36,996 nt of DNA from an uncultured Collinsella sp. (GTDB taxonomy: Bacteria; Actinomycetota; Coriobacteriia; Coriobacteriales; Coriobacteriaceae), in NCBI GenBank assembly GCA_900766165.1, contig CAAFUK010000044.1, forward strand, positions 1 to 36,996, written 5' to 3'. How positions within the stretch are numbered: position 1 is the first letter of the stretch; every line of letters starts with the position of its first letter. Positions 7,842 to 16,220 of this stretch are shown one piece after another. The notes below the pieces were generated by a model. The model ran no database searches, was not told the DNA's origin, and saw only the letters and a program-made list of their open reading frames with translations. A program made the position numbers and the translations under genes.

Positions 7842-9059
7842 ATGTTTTGCCCCAAATGCGGTAGCAAAATAAGCGACGATGCGCGATTCTGTACCGAATG
7901 CGGCCTGCCCTTGGGCGGGCTCTCGGGCAAGACTGCGGCCGAGGAGGGGCCCAAGGCCGAGCCGTCGGAGCGAGAATCATCGTCCGCTGAAGTCATATTG
8001 GAACCCACAGATACCGAAACGGACTCTGCGATAGGATCCGCGAATGCCGGGTCCACAGCAGAACCGAGTCTCGAACCGGTCTCGAAGACTGCGAGTAGCG
8101 GTCACTCCCAGATGTACAACTTCTTTATGCAACGCTGTCAGGTCGGTAACCGCCTAGTGCCGCAGTTCGCTATCATGATCGCCGCATTTATCGCCGCGGC
8201 AGGCATCGCTTACGCTGCTTTCATGCTCTACAAGAACGTCATCGAGCCCAATCTCCAGCAGCAATCCGTGCAGCAGGAGCAAACGACCGAAAGGCCCAAG
8301 AAGGACGAGAGAGCGGCCGAAGAAGTTGTCTATACGTTGGAGGCAAAATCATTGACGGTGTCTGCTCCGGTCGACCCTATGTTAAATCGGGGCGAGCGGA
8401 CTGACATGGAATGGTCCTATCCGCAACTTAAGAGCTCCGCCAAAGACGACATCACAGACAAAATTAACAAGGCGATTCTCGAGCCACTTCAAATTGATGC
8501 GGAGCGAACGAATCGAGCATCAGATAATGAGCAATCAAATGCTGGGTTGTACCCCGACGGCGAATTTCCCTGCATATCGAGAAACGTGACGGTTACGTAC
8601 ATGGATGAGAACTATTTTTGTATCCGTGACGAGCGCTATTCGACGGGATGGGGCCCGCATGGCGACACGGTTGTGACTGGTGTTATTTTTGATTTGCATA
8701 CGGGTGATACTGTTAGTCCTCAGGACATGTTTGGCATTGATACCGAGGATCTTGCCAGTTCTATGAGTTCGGCAGTTTGGCCGTATCTTACGGAAATAGG
8801 CAGAGAGTATCCGTCTGACTACAACTCTATGCTCATGCGGAGCAATTCTTCAGACTATTCAATCAAGGGTTCAACATGCTTGTATGTGACATCCAAGGGG
8901 CTGGTGTATCGCACCGAAGACTATGAGCTCGGTACTTTTGCGGACGGCAATTGCGAGATTTTGGTTGCGTCCTGGGATGATGAGTCTCAAGTTGGGTCCG
9001 AAGTAACCCCTGATGAGGTCAAGGACGGTACAACGGTGAAAGTCGATAAGGAGGACTAA
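7842..9059 (+). CDS. Membrane-anchored zinc-ribbon protein with RsiV/PdaC-like outer domain
   Basis: The 405-residue protein has three parts. Residues 1-26 form a zinc ribbon (CPKCG and CTECG). An acidic, Ser/Thr-rich linker leads to the FFMQRCQVGNRLVPQ segment and one membrane helix (about 109-130). The C-terminal part, outside the cell if the ribbon is inside, resembles the DUF4163/DUF3298 region of RsiV and PdaC: YPQLKSS...INKAIL, then TGVIFDLHTGDTVSPQDMF, then YELGTF. RsiV uses this fold to bind lysozyme; the ligand here is unknown. The frame is open to GTG 7791, but ATG 7842 has GGAGAAGAAGG upstream and starts directly at the ribbon. The next gene starts one base after the stop. The juxtamembrane and helix region is paralogous to the protein at 14472-15965. 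Confidence 0.8.
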   Translation: MFCPKCGSKISDDARFCTECGLPLGGLSGKTAAEEGPKAEPSERESSSAEVILEPTDTETDSAIGSANAGSTAEPSLEPVSKTASSGHSQMYNFFMQRCQVGNRLVPQFAIMIAAFIAAAGIAYAAFMLYKNVIEPNLQQQSVQQEQTTERPKKDERAAEEVVYTLEAKSLTVSAPVDPMLNRGERTDMEWSYPQLKSSAKDDITDKINKAILEPLQIDAERTNRASDNEQSNAGLYPDGEFPCISRNVTVTYMDENYFCIRDERYSTGWGPHGDTVVTGVIFDLHTGDTVSPQDMFGIDTEDLASSMSSAVWPYLTEIGREYPSDYNSMLMRSNSSDYSIKGSTCLYVTSKGLVYRTEDYELGTFADGNCEILVASWDDESQVGSEVTPDEVKDGTTVKVDKED

Positions 9060-9060
9060 C

Positions 9061-10680
9061 ATGTTCTGTCCCAACTGTGGATTTGAGCTTGATGGCGATT
9101 TACGATACTGCACCGAGTGTGGCTATGCACTCGAAGATGCAAAGGCGGTGCTGAACTCTGCCAGCAACGAAGTGGCAGAAGAGCCTTCCGTTATCAATGA
9201 GGCTGCGGAAGAGATTTTCGCTAGTGACGAAACGGAGAAGGAGCCTTCCGCCGGTGCCGAGACGGGGGAGGAAAAGTCGCCCGTGGAGAGCGAGCCCGTA
9301 GCGGACGAAGAAGACGACCAGCCCAAAGACGACGTGTCGTCCGGTGCAACGCCTTCGATTCCTGCCGTGCGCGCCGACCGGCCAAAACCGAGCAATCCGG
9401 TCGCCAAGCCCGTCGCGGCGCCAGCCCCTGTTCCTGCGGTGAATGCATCCGCACGGAAAAAGGAGCCCAAGGCGCTCTATATCGTTGGTATCGTCGTTGG
9501 TCTGGCGGTCGTTGCCATCTTTAGCTACCTGCTGTTCTTTGGCAAGTCTGGCGGCGACGTTGCCCATTACGGCCAGGACAAGGCCATCGTGGTGGTCCAA
9601 GAATCCAAGATCACCCCGACCGACGCAAAGGGCGAGAAGCTCAAGAAGTACTCGGTGACCCTGAACGGCGATAACGGCTACAGCACCAACGCTGAGGTTA
9701 AGGGTGACGAGGGCTTCACGGTAAGCCAGTTTCCCAATGTCAAACCGGGAAAATACACCCTTACCGTTAAGGACTCCAAGTCAAAAGTCGAGTGGAGCAT
9801 TCCTGTCAAAGTCGTCGATAACTCTAAATCCGCTGATGCCGAAAAAGAGGTTTCCCTCGAGGTGCCTAAGGCCAACGAGGCCGATACAAAGACAGACGAA
9901 GGCGACAAGAAGGATGGAGGCACCGCTGCGGACAATACCGCTGCGTATGCCGCTTACAAGCAAAAGTGCCAGGAATACCTCGCGTGCTATGGAGAGCCAC
10001 AAATTGTTGAGGTGACTGATTCTGTCTATGCGATGCGAGGGCTTTGTCTTGTCGACCTCGTTGATTTTGATCAGGATGGCCAGCCTGAGTTCTTGACCGT
10101 TTTGAACGGTATGAGCGATGACGAATTAAAGAGTGCTTGGAATGGAGATACAGAGGGACTTCAGAAGTCCTACACCGTAGAGGTTTGGTCGGCAGTTGAT
10201 GGTGGCGTCAAGAGACTTTACAGTCAAAATTGGCTTGATAACAGCAACGGAGGAACGATGTTTCTTCCACTGATTAAAGCGGATGGCGGCAGCATCCTCG
10301 TAAGTCAAAGAACATATGAGATGAGCAATGCGATTACGGCATTGCTTGCTGGCAGGCAGGCTTTGGCCGGGGACAATACTTCGGTATATGGCAAGAAAGG
10401 CGATGTTTTTTCGCTTGTAGGCAACTACGAGTCCTGGGGAGTTGCGCCGAGCGAGGGCAATGGCTACGAAGGCTATTATGCGTCGGAGGGCAAGGAAATT
10501 TCCGAGACGGACTATAATGCCCTATATCAGCAATTTGGCTATGGGCACAATTACCGGACATACTACTTCCTTGATTTCTCGACCTCAGGTTTCGACTCTA
10601 TTTCGGGGGAATCCCACGTCGATCCCAATCAAGTTGCGGAAGTCACCAAAGATACGCTCAAAAAGGTGGGAATCGAATAA
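9061..10680 (+). CDS. Membrane-anchored zinc-ribbon protein with beta-sandwich and VCBS/EF-hand-like outer region
   Basis: The 539-residue protein has an N-terminal zinc ribbon (CPNCG, CTECG; residues 3-21), a long Glu/Ala/Pro-rich linker, and one membrane helix at about 138-160. A domain at about 175-275 looks like a Cna-B or carboxypeptidase-regulatory beta sandwich (FTVSQFPNVKPGKYTLTV). The C-terminal region starts near residue 300 and contains DLVDFDQDGQPEFLTV, a calcium-binding-type DxDxDG loop like those in VCBS repeats. ATG lies one base after the preceding stop, with AAGGAGG inside that gene, so the two are translationally coupled. The pair probably acts together at the membrane. No enzymatic motif is visible. 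Confidence 0.75.
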   Translation: MFCPNCGFELDGDLRYCTECGYALEDAKAVLNSASNEVAEEPSVINEAAEEIFASDETEKEPSAGAETGEEKSPVESEPVADEEDDQPKDDVSSGATPSIPAVRADRPKPSNPVAKPVAAPAPVPAVNASARKKEPKALYIVGIVVGLAVVAIFSYLLFFGKSGGDVAHYGQDKAIVVVQESKITPTDAKGEKLKKYSVTLNGDNGYSTNAEVKGDEGFTVSQFPNVKPGKYTLTVKDSKSKVEWSIPVKVVDNSKSADAEKEVSLEVPKANEADTKTDEGDKKDGGTAADNTAAYAAYKQKCQEYLACYGEPQIVEVTDSVYAMRGLCLVDLVDFDQDGQPEFLTVLNGMSDDELKSAWNGDTEGLQKSYTVEVWSAVDGGVKRLYSQNWLDNSNGGTMFLPLIKADGGSILVSQRTYEMSNAITALLAGRQALAGDNTSVYGKKGDVFSLVGNYESWGVAPSEGNGYEGYYASEGKEISETDYNALYQQFGYGHNYRTYYFLDFSTSGFDSISGESHVDPNQVAEVTKDTLKKVGIE

Positions 10681-10685
10681 AAACT

Positions 10686-10721
10686 GAAAGGGGCTTGGAA
10701 AACTGTTTCCAAGCCCCTTTC
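10686..10721. terminator. Perfect 16-bp terminator between convergent genes
   Basis: GAAAGGGGCTTGGAAA (10686-10701) pairs perfectly with its complement at 10706-10721 around an ACTG loop. On the minus strand it is followed by a T run (AGTTTTTA); the minus-strand gene stops one base before the stem. It can serve both converging genes. Confidence 0.9.
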
Positions 10722-12104
10722 TTATAGTAGTCGCTCGAGCCCAACAAGCCTCACGCTGCCTGTTTGAGCCGCTCTATTTTGACACGCTTTGGTAAATCCA
10801 CTCTTGCTAAACAAGTAGTACTGTTTGATCGACCGGCCCAGCAGCGCCCCGCGCCGCTCGAGTGTTTCAAGAACGTCAGTATCTACAGGCTCGTTTCTCC
10901 ATTTGCACTCGCCAACGATGAGCTCCCCATCGGCGTCCTCAAGCACAACGTCAATCTCTTCTTGCCGGCGCGTGTTCGGGTTCGTGCCCCACCAAGAGCC
11001 GATTGCCTTGGGCAGCACATCCAGCTCGCTCTCAACAACCTGCCGCATCAACCACTGGCGGCACACTTCTTCAAATGAGGGACCCACAAAGGTGGACAAA
11101 TCATGCTTGGCGATACGCGCGGCCACAGCGGCTCCGAGCCCCTCCTCAATTGTTCCCGCGTACTGTGGAACAAACCGATACCAAAACCTAAACAAGTTGT
11201 CGCAGATCCGATAGATTACTTGACGTTTTGTTGCATTTACAACAGGCGTGACGCGCTCAACGATTCGCAGCTCGATCAATGCGTCGAGCAGTCGCGCGAC
11301 CTGTGGCGTTGCGAGGTGGGTAACATCGGCAATCTCTTTGGAGCGTACATAGCCGTTGGCAATGGCGGTTATGACGGCATTGTAGATAGCTGGGCTGCGG
11401 ACCTCTTGCAGCAGATAGTTCTGGGGTTCGGCATACAAAAACGCATCTTGACGCAATAGCGCATGTTCAAGGTTCCATTGAGTGGAACGCGTGCCATCGA
11501 GCTGCGATAGATAGAGCGGCATCCCGCCAACAACGGAATACAGCTCGATGACCCGTTCGATGGGTGCATCGGGAAGCATGAGCGCCACGTCAAAGATGGT
11601 GAAGGGGTCAATGCGCAGCTGCATGGTGCGGCGCCCATAAAGAGGGCTTTGGTGTCCTAGTACCTGGTGTTCCATAAAGCTCATGGACGATCCGCAGAGT
11701 ACGAGGAACAGCTTGCTCGTGTCTTTATGTCGATCGATAAGTGTTTGCAGGCACGACGAGACGCCCGGGTCGCTCTCGGCGAGGTAGGGATACTCGTCAA
11801 TAATCAGAACGATTCGCTCTGTCTTGGCGTGTTCGAAGACGGATTCGAGTGCAACCTGGATAGAGGGGAACGCTGCTCTTGCGGCGCTATTGCCAAGTAT
11901 CTCGCGGCTGAGCAGCGCGAGGTTTTCGCTTGCAACGGTTTGCTGCCCGGTAAAGAAGATCACATGGGGTTTGCCCTGTGTAAAGACGCGAAGCAGGCTG
12001 GTTTTACCCACGCGACGCCTTCCATAGACTACGGCAAACTGAAAGGAACCCTTTTGATAGGCGGTTTCCAGGGATTCAAGCTCTTCCCGACGTCCAACAA
12101 ACAT
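10722..12104 (-). CDS. AAA ATPase with C-terminal DUF234 nuclease-like domain
   Basis: The 460-residue protein belongs to the archaeal-type ATPase family (PF01637 plus PF03008/DUF234). The Walker A motif is GRRRVGKT (28-35) and the Walker B is LIIDE (Asp103, Glu104). A winged-helix-like region around 230-280 (EIADVTHLATPQVARLLDAL) precedes the C-terminal domain. That domain has the PD-(D/E)xK pattern: Glu383, Asp385 and Glu399-Cys-Lys401. Members are often called ATP-binding proteins and their role is unsettled; links to mobile or defence loci are frequent. The ribosome site is weak (GAGCGAGG). Its promoter region carries repeated sequences that could allow self-regulation. It converges on the zinc-ribbon operon. 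Confidence 0.85.
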   Translation of the reverse strand: MFVGRREELESLETAYQKGSFQFAVVYGRRRVGKTSLLRVFTQGKPHVIFFTGQQTVASENLALLSREILGNSAARAAFPSIQVALESVFEHAKTERIVLIIDEYPYLAESDPGVSSCLQTLIDRHKDTSKLFLVLCGSSMSFMEHQVLGHQSPLYGRRTMQLRIDPFTIFDVALMLPDAPIERVIELYSVVGGMPLYLSQLDGTRSTQWNLEHALLRQDAFLYAEPQNYLLQEVRSPAIYNAVITAIANGYVRSKEIADVTHLATPQVARLLDALIELRIVERVTPVVNATKRQVIYRICDNLFRFWYRFVPQYAGTIEEGLGAAVAARIAKHDLSTFVGPSFEEVCRQWLMRQVVESELDVLPKAIGSWWGTNPNTRRQEEIDVVLEDADGELIVGECKWRNEPVDTDVLETLERRGALLGRSIKQYYLFSKSGFTKACQNRAAQTGSVRLVGLERLL

Positions 12105-12115
12105 GATGTGCCTCG

Positions 12116-12161
12116 CTCATATACGTATTACTAACATATATATTACTAACACTTATATGAG
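12116..12161 (-). promoter_or_regulatory. Promoter/operator region with direct and inverted repeats
   Basis: Immediately upstream of the minus-strand ATPase, CTCATATA (12116-12123) mirrors TATATGAG (12154-12161). Between them TATTACTAACA occurs twice, at 12126-12136 and 12141-12151, 15 bp apart. The block is AT-rich in an otherwise GC-rich window and could contain the -10 element. A winged-helix-like segment in the ATPase makes self-regulation possible, but that is inference. Confidence 0.5.
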
Positions 12162-12206
12162 CAACTTTTCACCCGTCAATCGGATGGCAAAGAAATGACA
12201 GCGTTT

Positions 12207-13565
12207 CTACTTAACGTGGCGCTTGAGTCTGGCATAGTCCTGAACCTGCTTTTTGCGCTTGGCGTTGAGGAGGTTGTTGAGGTCGAGCTTCTCGGCGGTG
12301 CAGCGTTTGAGTAGCTCGGAGCTGTCAAAGCCGTTTGACTCAATGTCTTCATCCAGATCGTGCTTGAGCTTGGTCCATTTGTTGAGCTGCGAGCGCACGT
12401 AGGCCGCGGGACGTTCTATTTCGTTGGCGATGTCGCGTACGCCGGTGCCCGTTCCAAACAACTCGCGTATCTTTGCCGTCTCCTTGCGCGTGCGCTCGTT
12501 TTTGGCATCGGTCTTGCATCGATCGCTGCAATAGTGCCGTTTGACGCCACGATGCCCGGCAAGTGAGTAGGCGCGTCCGCACTGCTCGCAATAGCCAATT
12601 TTGACGGTGCTCAGCTTACGCGAAAAATCAAACCAGAGCCATGAGAGATAGCTGTCAAAGGAGAGGAACCCTGTGGACTCGTTGCCCTGGAACACATCCA
12701 CGTGCGCGCCCGAGAGATGCGAGATCACGAGCGCCTGTACCAAAGCGGTGAGTGCATCGCGGTCATCGTTGTCAAGTTCTTCGCGGCGCTCCTGGATATC
12801 TGCTTGAGGGTCGATTACATAGAAGCTCTCCTCGCTATTGTTAACCTTGAGTCGCGCTGAAATCTCCAAGCTGGAGTCTTCGTCCATGTAGAACATCGCC
12901 TGCAAAACACTGAAGTCATTGGCGGTGAGCTCGTGTTCAAAAGAGAGCACGTTGAGTGCAACGAGGGATTCTTCCTCGTCGATCATAAACATAAAGGCGT
13001 AGAAATATCCCGCATCGGATTTGATTTTGCGCACGATAGGCAGGCTTTTGAATGAGTCGGTATAATCTCCGCCCGCCCTCAGGATAGTGGTGTAGATCTT
13101 GAAGGATGACCCGTTTGCCGCGCAGGTCACCACTGATTTCTCGATTCTTTCCAATGCAGAGACCTTTGCGATGGTGCAGCTCCCGTTGAGGTATTCCTGG
13201 ATGCGCATGGCAATAAGTGCTGCCATCGCGGCATTGGCCCAATCGCGTACGGATTCTATTGCGTGCTTGCCAAAAAGCGGCCCGGTCTGTTCGGCGTAAT
13301 CAAGTACGCTAAAGAGGCTTGCGCGGAAGGGCTGCTCTTTAACGGCGGTGGGTTCGATGCATGATGCCAGCCTGATCAGATCGGCATGGCGCTCGCTGTG
13401 TGCGGGTCCTTCGTTGCTTTTGCTGCCGGCCAGCTCGGTGGGCATGTAGAGTTCAAAGACAAGCTGGGCCTCGCCAACGGGCCTATTGGGTTCGTTCTCT
13501 ATGAGGTTGACTTTCTTAAACGGAATCGAACCTTCAACGGTGCGTATTTGGGAGAACTCAAACAT
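12207..13565 (-). CDS. Uncharacterised protein with C-terminal zinc finger and HTH-like helices
   Basis: I do not recognise the family of this 452-residue protein. The N-terminal 300 residues look like a mixed alpha/beta soluble domain. From residue 326 it has a zinc-finger pattern: CEQCG, then YCSDRC about 19 residues on, followed by a basic stretch, which resembles the CGNR-type finger of ABATE-domain regulators. Residues about 365-400 (GVRDIANEIERPAAYVRSQLNKW, split) look like a helix-turn-helix. A DNA-binding role is plausible. Start ATG 13565 has AGGGGT upstream. It is divergent from the zinc-ribbon gene at 13705, and both leaders carry the same AGGGGTAAC element in mirror orientation. 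Confidence 0.6.
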   Translation of the reverse strand: MFEFSQIRTVEGSIPFKKVNLIENEPNRPVGEAQLVFELYMPTELAGSKSNEGPAHSERHADLIRLASCIEPTAVKEQPFRASLFSVLDYAEQTGPLFGKHAIESVRDWANAAMAALIAMRIQEYLNGSCTIAKVSALERIEKSVVTCAANGSSFKIYTTILRAGGDYTDSFKSLPIVRKIKSDAGYFYAFMFMIDEEESLVALNVLSFEHELTANDFSVLQAMFYMDEDSSLEISARLKVNNSEESFYVIDPQADIQERREELDNDDRDALTALVQALVISHLSGAHVDVFQGNESTGFLSFDSYLSWLWFDFSRKLSTVKIGYCEQCGRAYSLAGHRGVKRHYCSDRCKTDAKNERTRKETAKIRELFGTGTGVRDIANEIERPAAYVRSQLNKWTKLKHDLDEDIESNGFDSSELLKRCTAEKLDLNNLLNAKRKKQVQDYARLKRHVK

Positions 13566-13566
13566 T

Positions 13567-13688
13567 GTTACCCCTGTCTTTAGCTGCAGATTTAATAGCG
13601 TAGCACGTTTAGGAAAATTACCCGGTCAAAATCTCTATATCGGATAAACGACAAACCGTATCTTGTGATCGTCAAGAAAAGGGGTAAC
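13567..13688. promoter_or_regulatory. Divergent promoter region with mirrored AGGGGTAAC elements
   Basis: GTTACCCCT at 13567-13575 is the exact reverse complement of AGGGGTAAC at 13680-13688. Each copy lies in the leader of one of the two divergent genes, one to two bases and sixteen bases before the start codons respectively. The copies may be binding sites for one regulator, or a shared ribosome-site context. The zinc-finger protein encoded on the minus side is an obvious candidate regulator. Confidence 0.45.
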
Positions 13689-13704
13689 GAGAAAGGACCC
13701 GATT

Positions 13705-14322
13705 ATGCATTGCAAACAGTGTGGAGCAGAGATTAACGACGGCGCCAAGTTCTGCGGCGTGTGCGGAACGCCTACGGTCGCGGCTGCGGCCAGCACAGCG
13801 GGAGATGCGATTTACGTCGAGGCCCGGCCAATTGAGAGCCAGCCTGTCGAGGCTCAGTTTCAAGCGGCGGAGGATGCAGAGGACGCTTCTTGCCTGCAAG
13901 ATTCACTTCGCGAGTCCATCGGGTCCCTTGCGCGAGCGTCGGTGATTTCGTTGCTCTATGTGCTCTTTTTCAATTACGTGCTGGGAGGTGGCTCGCTGGG
14001 GCTCGACTATATGATTCCGCTGGCGCTGCTTCTGATTGGTCCCTGGAAGGTGATTATCTTGCTGTACCGCAGCGGTGTAAGGCTTCCCTTTGTCTATGGT
14101 GGCGGCATTATCGGTATCACGATTATGCTAATCGAGCTTGTGGTTCTCGTGGGTCTTCCTGTCGTGGTTCTGATGCTTTTTTACTGGTTGGGCAGCGTGA
14201 TTCACGGAGCGGTTCCGGTTGTTCCCGAATTAGCACCGATGACGATGGTGGCACTTTGGCCTATCGTCTCGGTTGCCAACATCATCTTCAAGGCAATCAA
14301 GCTGCACATGGCTCGCGCCTAG
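13705..14322 (+). CDS. Zinc-ribbon membrane protein with about four helices
   Basis: The 205-residue protein starts with a zinc ribbon (CKQCG, CGVCG; residues 3-22). An Ala/Glu-rich linker leads to a hydrophobic domain with about four or five membrane helices (around 72-92, 98-115, 125-160 and 170-195). No transporter motif is visible. It differs from its neighbours, which carry a single helix and a large outer domain. GAGAAAGGA before the ATG supports the start. The gene is divergent from the zinc-finger protein and 149 bases before another zinc-ribbon gene, so it belongs to the same accessory block. Confidence 0.75.
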   Translation: MHCKQCGAEINDGAKFCGVCGTPTVAAAASTAGDAIYVEARPIESQPVEAQFQAAEDAEDASCLQDSLRESIGSLARASVISLLYVLFFNYVLGGGSLGLDYMIPLALLLIGPWKVIILLYRSGVRLPFVYGGGIIGITIMLIELVVLVGLPVVVLMLFYWLGSVIHGAVPVVPELAPMTMVALWPIVSVANIIFKAIKLHMARA

Positions 14323-14471
14323 CAAGTAGCCCGTCGCATGCCTTCCGCGTGGGGTCAGGCGAATTTGAAAGGTGAAGGAAAAGGTTTACAGTCGAGCAAA
14401 TTGTTCCTGGGCCTTTTCTGTTTGCAGGCTGCGGGCTATCGTTTCGATATGCTGAAGTTCTAGGGGGATTT

Positions 14472-15965
14472 ATGTACTGCGCAAGCTGCGGGGCAAAGAT
14501 CAAAGACGGGGCGCGATTCTGTTCCGCATGCGGAAAACCGTTGGATGTGGATGATGCGCCGGCGAATGCTCAGCAGCCGCTTCCTTCAGGTACACCAAAG
14601 GCGTCTGCTGATAGAAAAGCGACAAGCGATCCTGCTGCATCTCGCATAGAGAGCGCTTCTCCGGCGCCCTCTGATCATATGTCCTTTGCGGCCTTTATGA
14701 TGCAGCGTCGGCAGATCGGCCGTTTTGCTGTGCCTACGTTTGTCACCATTCTTGCAGCAATCATCTTTACCGCTGGTGTCGCTTACGCCCTGGTCAAAGC
14801 TTACGAAGCCTTTGTGCTGCCTCAAACGCAGCAGCAGGAGCAGCCGGCTGCAGTCGAGAAGAAGTCGTCTAAAAAGAAGGTCGCGGCAACAAACAAGAAA
14901 GCACGCAGGGCTTACGAGGGCGTGGTTGCGCGTTACGAGGACTTTGCGAGCTATTGCGAGCGGAAGGGAGCTGGTGCTGCCAGCTACGACGACTGGGCCC
15001 AGGGACGCGGTGATGATTCTGGACTGGGGCAGATATTCGTTTATAACAACCAGACTGCCCCCGGCTTTTTAAGCTACTACTATGCTTTCGATGATTTGAA
15101 TGGCGACGGAATTGACGAGCTGCTTGTTGGGTCTGTCGATGCGCAGAACGATATTTCGGCGATTGTGGGTGCCTACTGCTTTGTTGATGGAGCGGCCGTT
15201 TCGGTTATGCCTTCGTCAGAGATGGTAGAAGGCTCCAGCAATATGACAAATCAGTATGACGGTTTTATTGCTCAGGGTGAGAGCCAAGTCATTACTGTCT
15301 GTAAGGACGGCATCGTTAAATTTACTTGTAGTCAGGATTGTAGCCAGGCAGATTTCTATATTTCGCTTACTGCAAAGGGTCCTGAGGTCGTAGACGCGGC
15401 GCAAATTCAAAATAAGGAATTCGATAGGCAGAATGGCGTCTACTTGGTGAGGACCGTTGAGGATGCTGGCAAACCGCAGGAGTCGATGGTCCAGGGGCGT
15501 GAGGAAGCGTGCAAAATTCTTGACGAGCTCGCCGGGAAGTATCCGGAGGCCGACATTGAAATGCCATCCGCAAGCAGCGATATGTGGAAGGCATTCAAAG
15601 GGGCGGAGCCTTCGGAGAGCTCTTTGAAGGACGGTTCTGGCACTGCGGACGATCGATCTGGCGCATCTCAAGCACCATCTGAAGCGGCATCCGATAGCAG
15701 CGACGATGGGGAGGCCGCTGCGCGCGGCGATGGCGTGATCGCCGACATGGATGCGTTCATTGCAAACGCCAAGCGCGAGTTGATTGTGCCAGATGACGCC
15801 TCTATTACGTTCAAGGTCGCTGATAAGCCAAACTATTGGGAGGGGGCGGCAACGTACGTTTGGTACGTCGAGTTTTATAAAGACGGAAAGGTCGTAGCGT
15901 CTGCGGAATGCGGCTCTGAAGGGTACCCATGTCGGTCGATTATGGCCTATCACGAGAGCCGGTAA
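14472..15965 (+). CDS. Membrane-anchored zinc-ribbon protein, paralogous anchor, different outer domain
   Basis: The 497-residue protein has an N-terminal ribbon (CASCG, CSACG; 3-22), a Ser/Ala/Pro-rich linker, an FMMQRRQIGRFAVP segment and one membrane helix (about 90-112). A Gln-rich and Lys-rich stretch follows. This anchor matches that of the protein at 7842-9059 (same MQR-Q-G-R-VP motif, helix and following Gln run), but the outer part is unrelated. It has a helical segment and a DDLNGDGIDELLVG loop (DxNxDG, VCBS or EF-hand-like; about 212-225). A low-complexity Ser/Ala/Asp linker follows (about 375-420). The last 75 residues form a separate small alpha/beta domain (WYVEFYKDGKVV). AGGGGG precedes the start. 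Confidence 0.75.
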   Translation: MYCASCGAKIKDGARFCSACGKPLDVDDAPANAQQPLPSGTPKASADRKATSDPAASRIESASPAPSDHMSFAAFMMQRRQIGRFAVPTFVTILAAIIFTAGVAYALVKAYEAFVLPQTQQQEQPAAVEKKSSKKKVAATNKKARRAYEGVVARYEDFASYCERKGAGAASYDDWAQGRGDDSGLGQIFVYNNQTAPGFLSYYYAFDDLNGDGIDELLVGSVDAQNDISAIVGAYCFVDGAAVSVMPSSEMVEGSSNMTNQYDGFIAQGESQVITVCKDGIVKFTCSQDCSQADFYISLTAKGPEVVDAAQIQNKEFDRQNGVYLVRTVEDAGKPQESMVQGREEACKILDELAGKYPEADIEMPSASSDMWKAFKGAEPSESSLKDGSGTADDRSGASQAPSEAASDSSDDGEAAARGDGVIADMDAFIANAKRELIVPDDASITFKVADKPNYWEGAATYVWYVEFYKDGKVVASAECGSEGYPCRSIMAYHESR

Positions 15966-16063
15966 CTTTAACCGAGCCGTTTTGGCATTACAGCGCGCGC
16001 AGCTCTTATACCTTTCCCCTTGTTCCATCCGACGAGTTTAGTTACGGCTAAAACGGCCGTTAC

Positions 16064-16153
16064 GAAGAGCTGACCGAGAGGCCGAAGGCACTCGCCCGCT
16101 AAGCGGGTATGCCCCAAAAGGGTATCTGGGGTTCGAACCCTCCCGGTTCTTCG
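16064..16153 (+). tRNA. tRNA-Ser(GCU)-like gene with an irregular T arm
   Basis: The acceptor arms GAAGAGC (16064-16070) and GTTCTTC (16146-16152) pair with one G-U pair, and G153 fits the serine discriminator position. The anticodon stem CTCGC/GCGGG holds the loop CCGCTAA, anticodon GCU. A long variable arm (ATGCCC-CAAAA-GGGTAT) is typical of serine tRNA. The T loop TTCGAAC is present, but its stem pairs poorly and two extra bases lie between it and the acceptor stem; the D stem starts with an A-C mismatch. CCA is not encoded. It may be functional with an odd fold, or a decaying copy. Confidence 0.7.
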
Positions 16154-16220
16154 TCAGTTGACCAAAGGTGCGACATTATTACCGCTCATCGGGGGTGGCT
16201 AAATGAGATGACTTGAGGGC

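Noticed and set aside
10722..15965. A classical defence island or prophage
   Set aside because: There is an AAA/DUF234 ATPase and a toxin-antitoxin pair, but no integrase, transposase, restriction enzyme or phage structural gene anywhere in the window.
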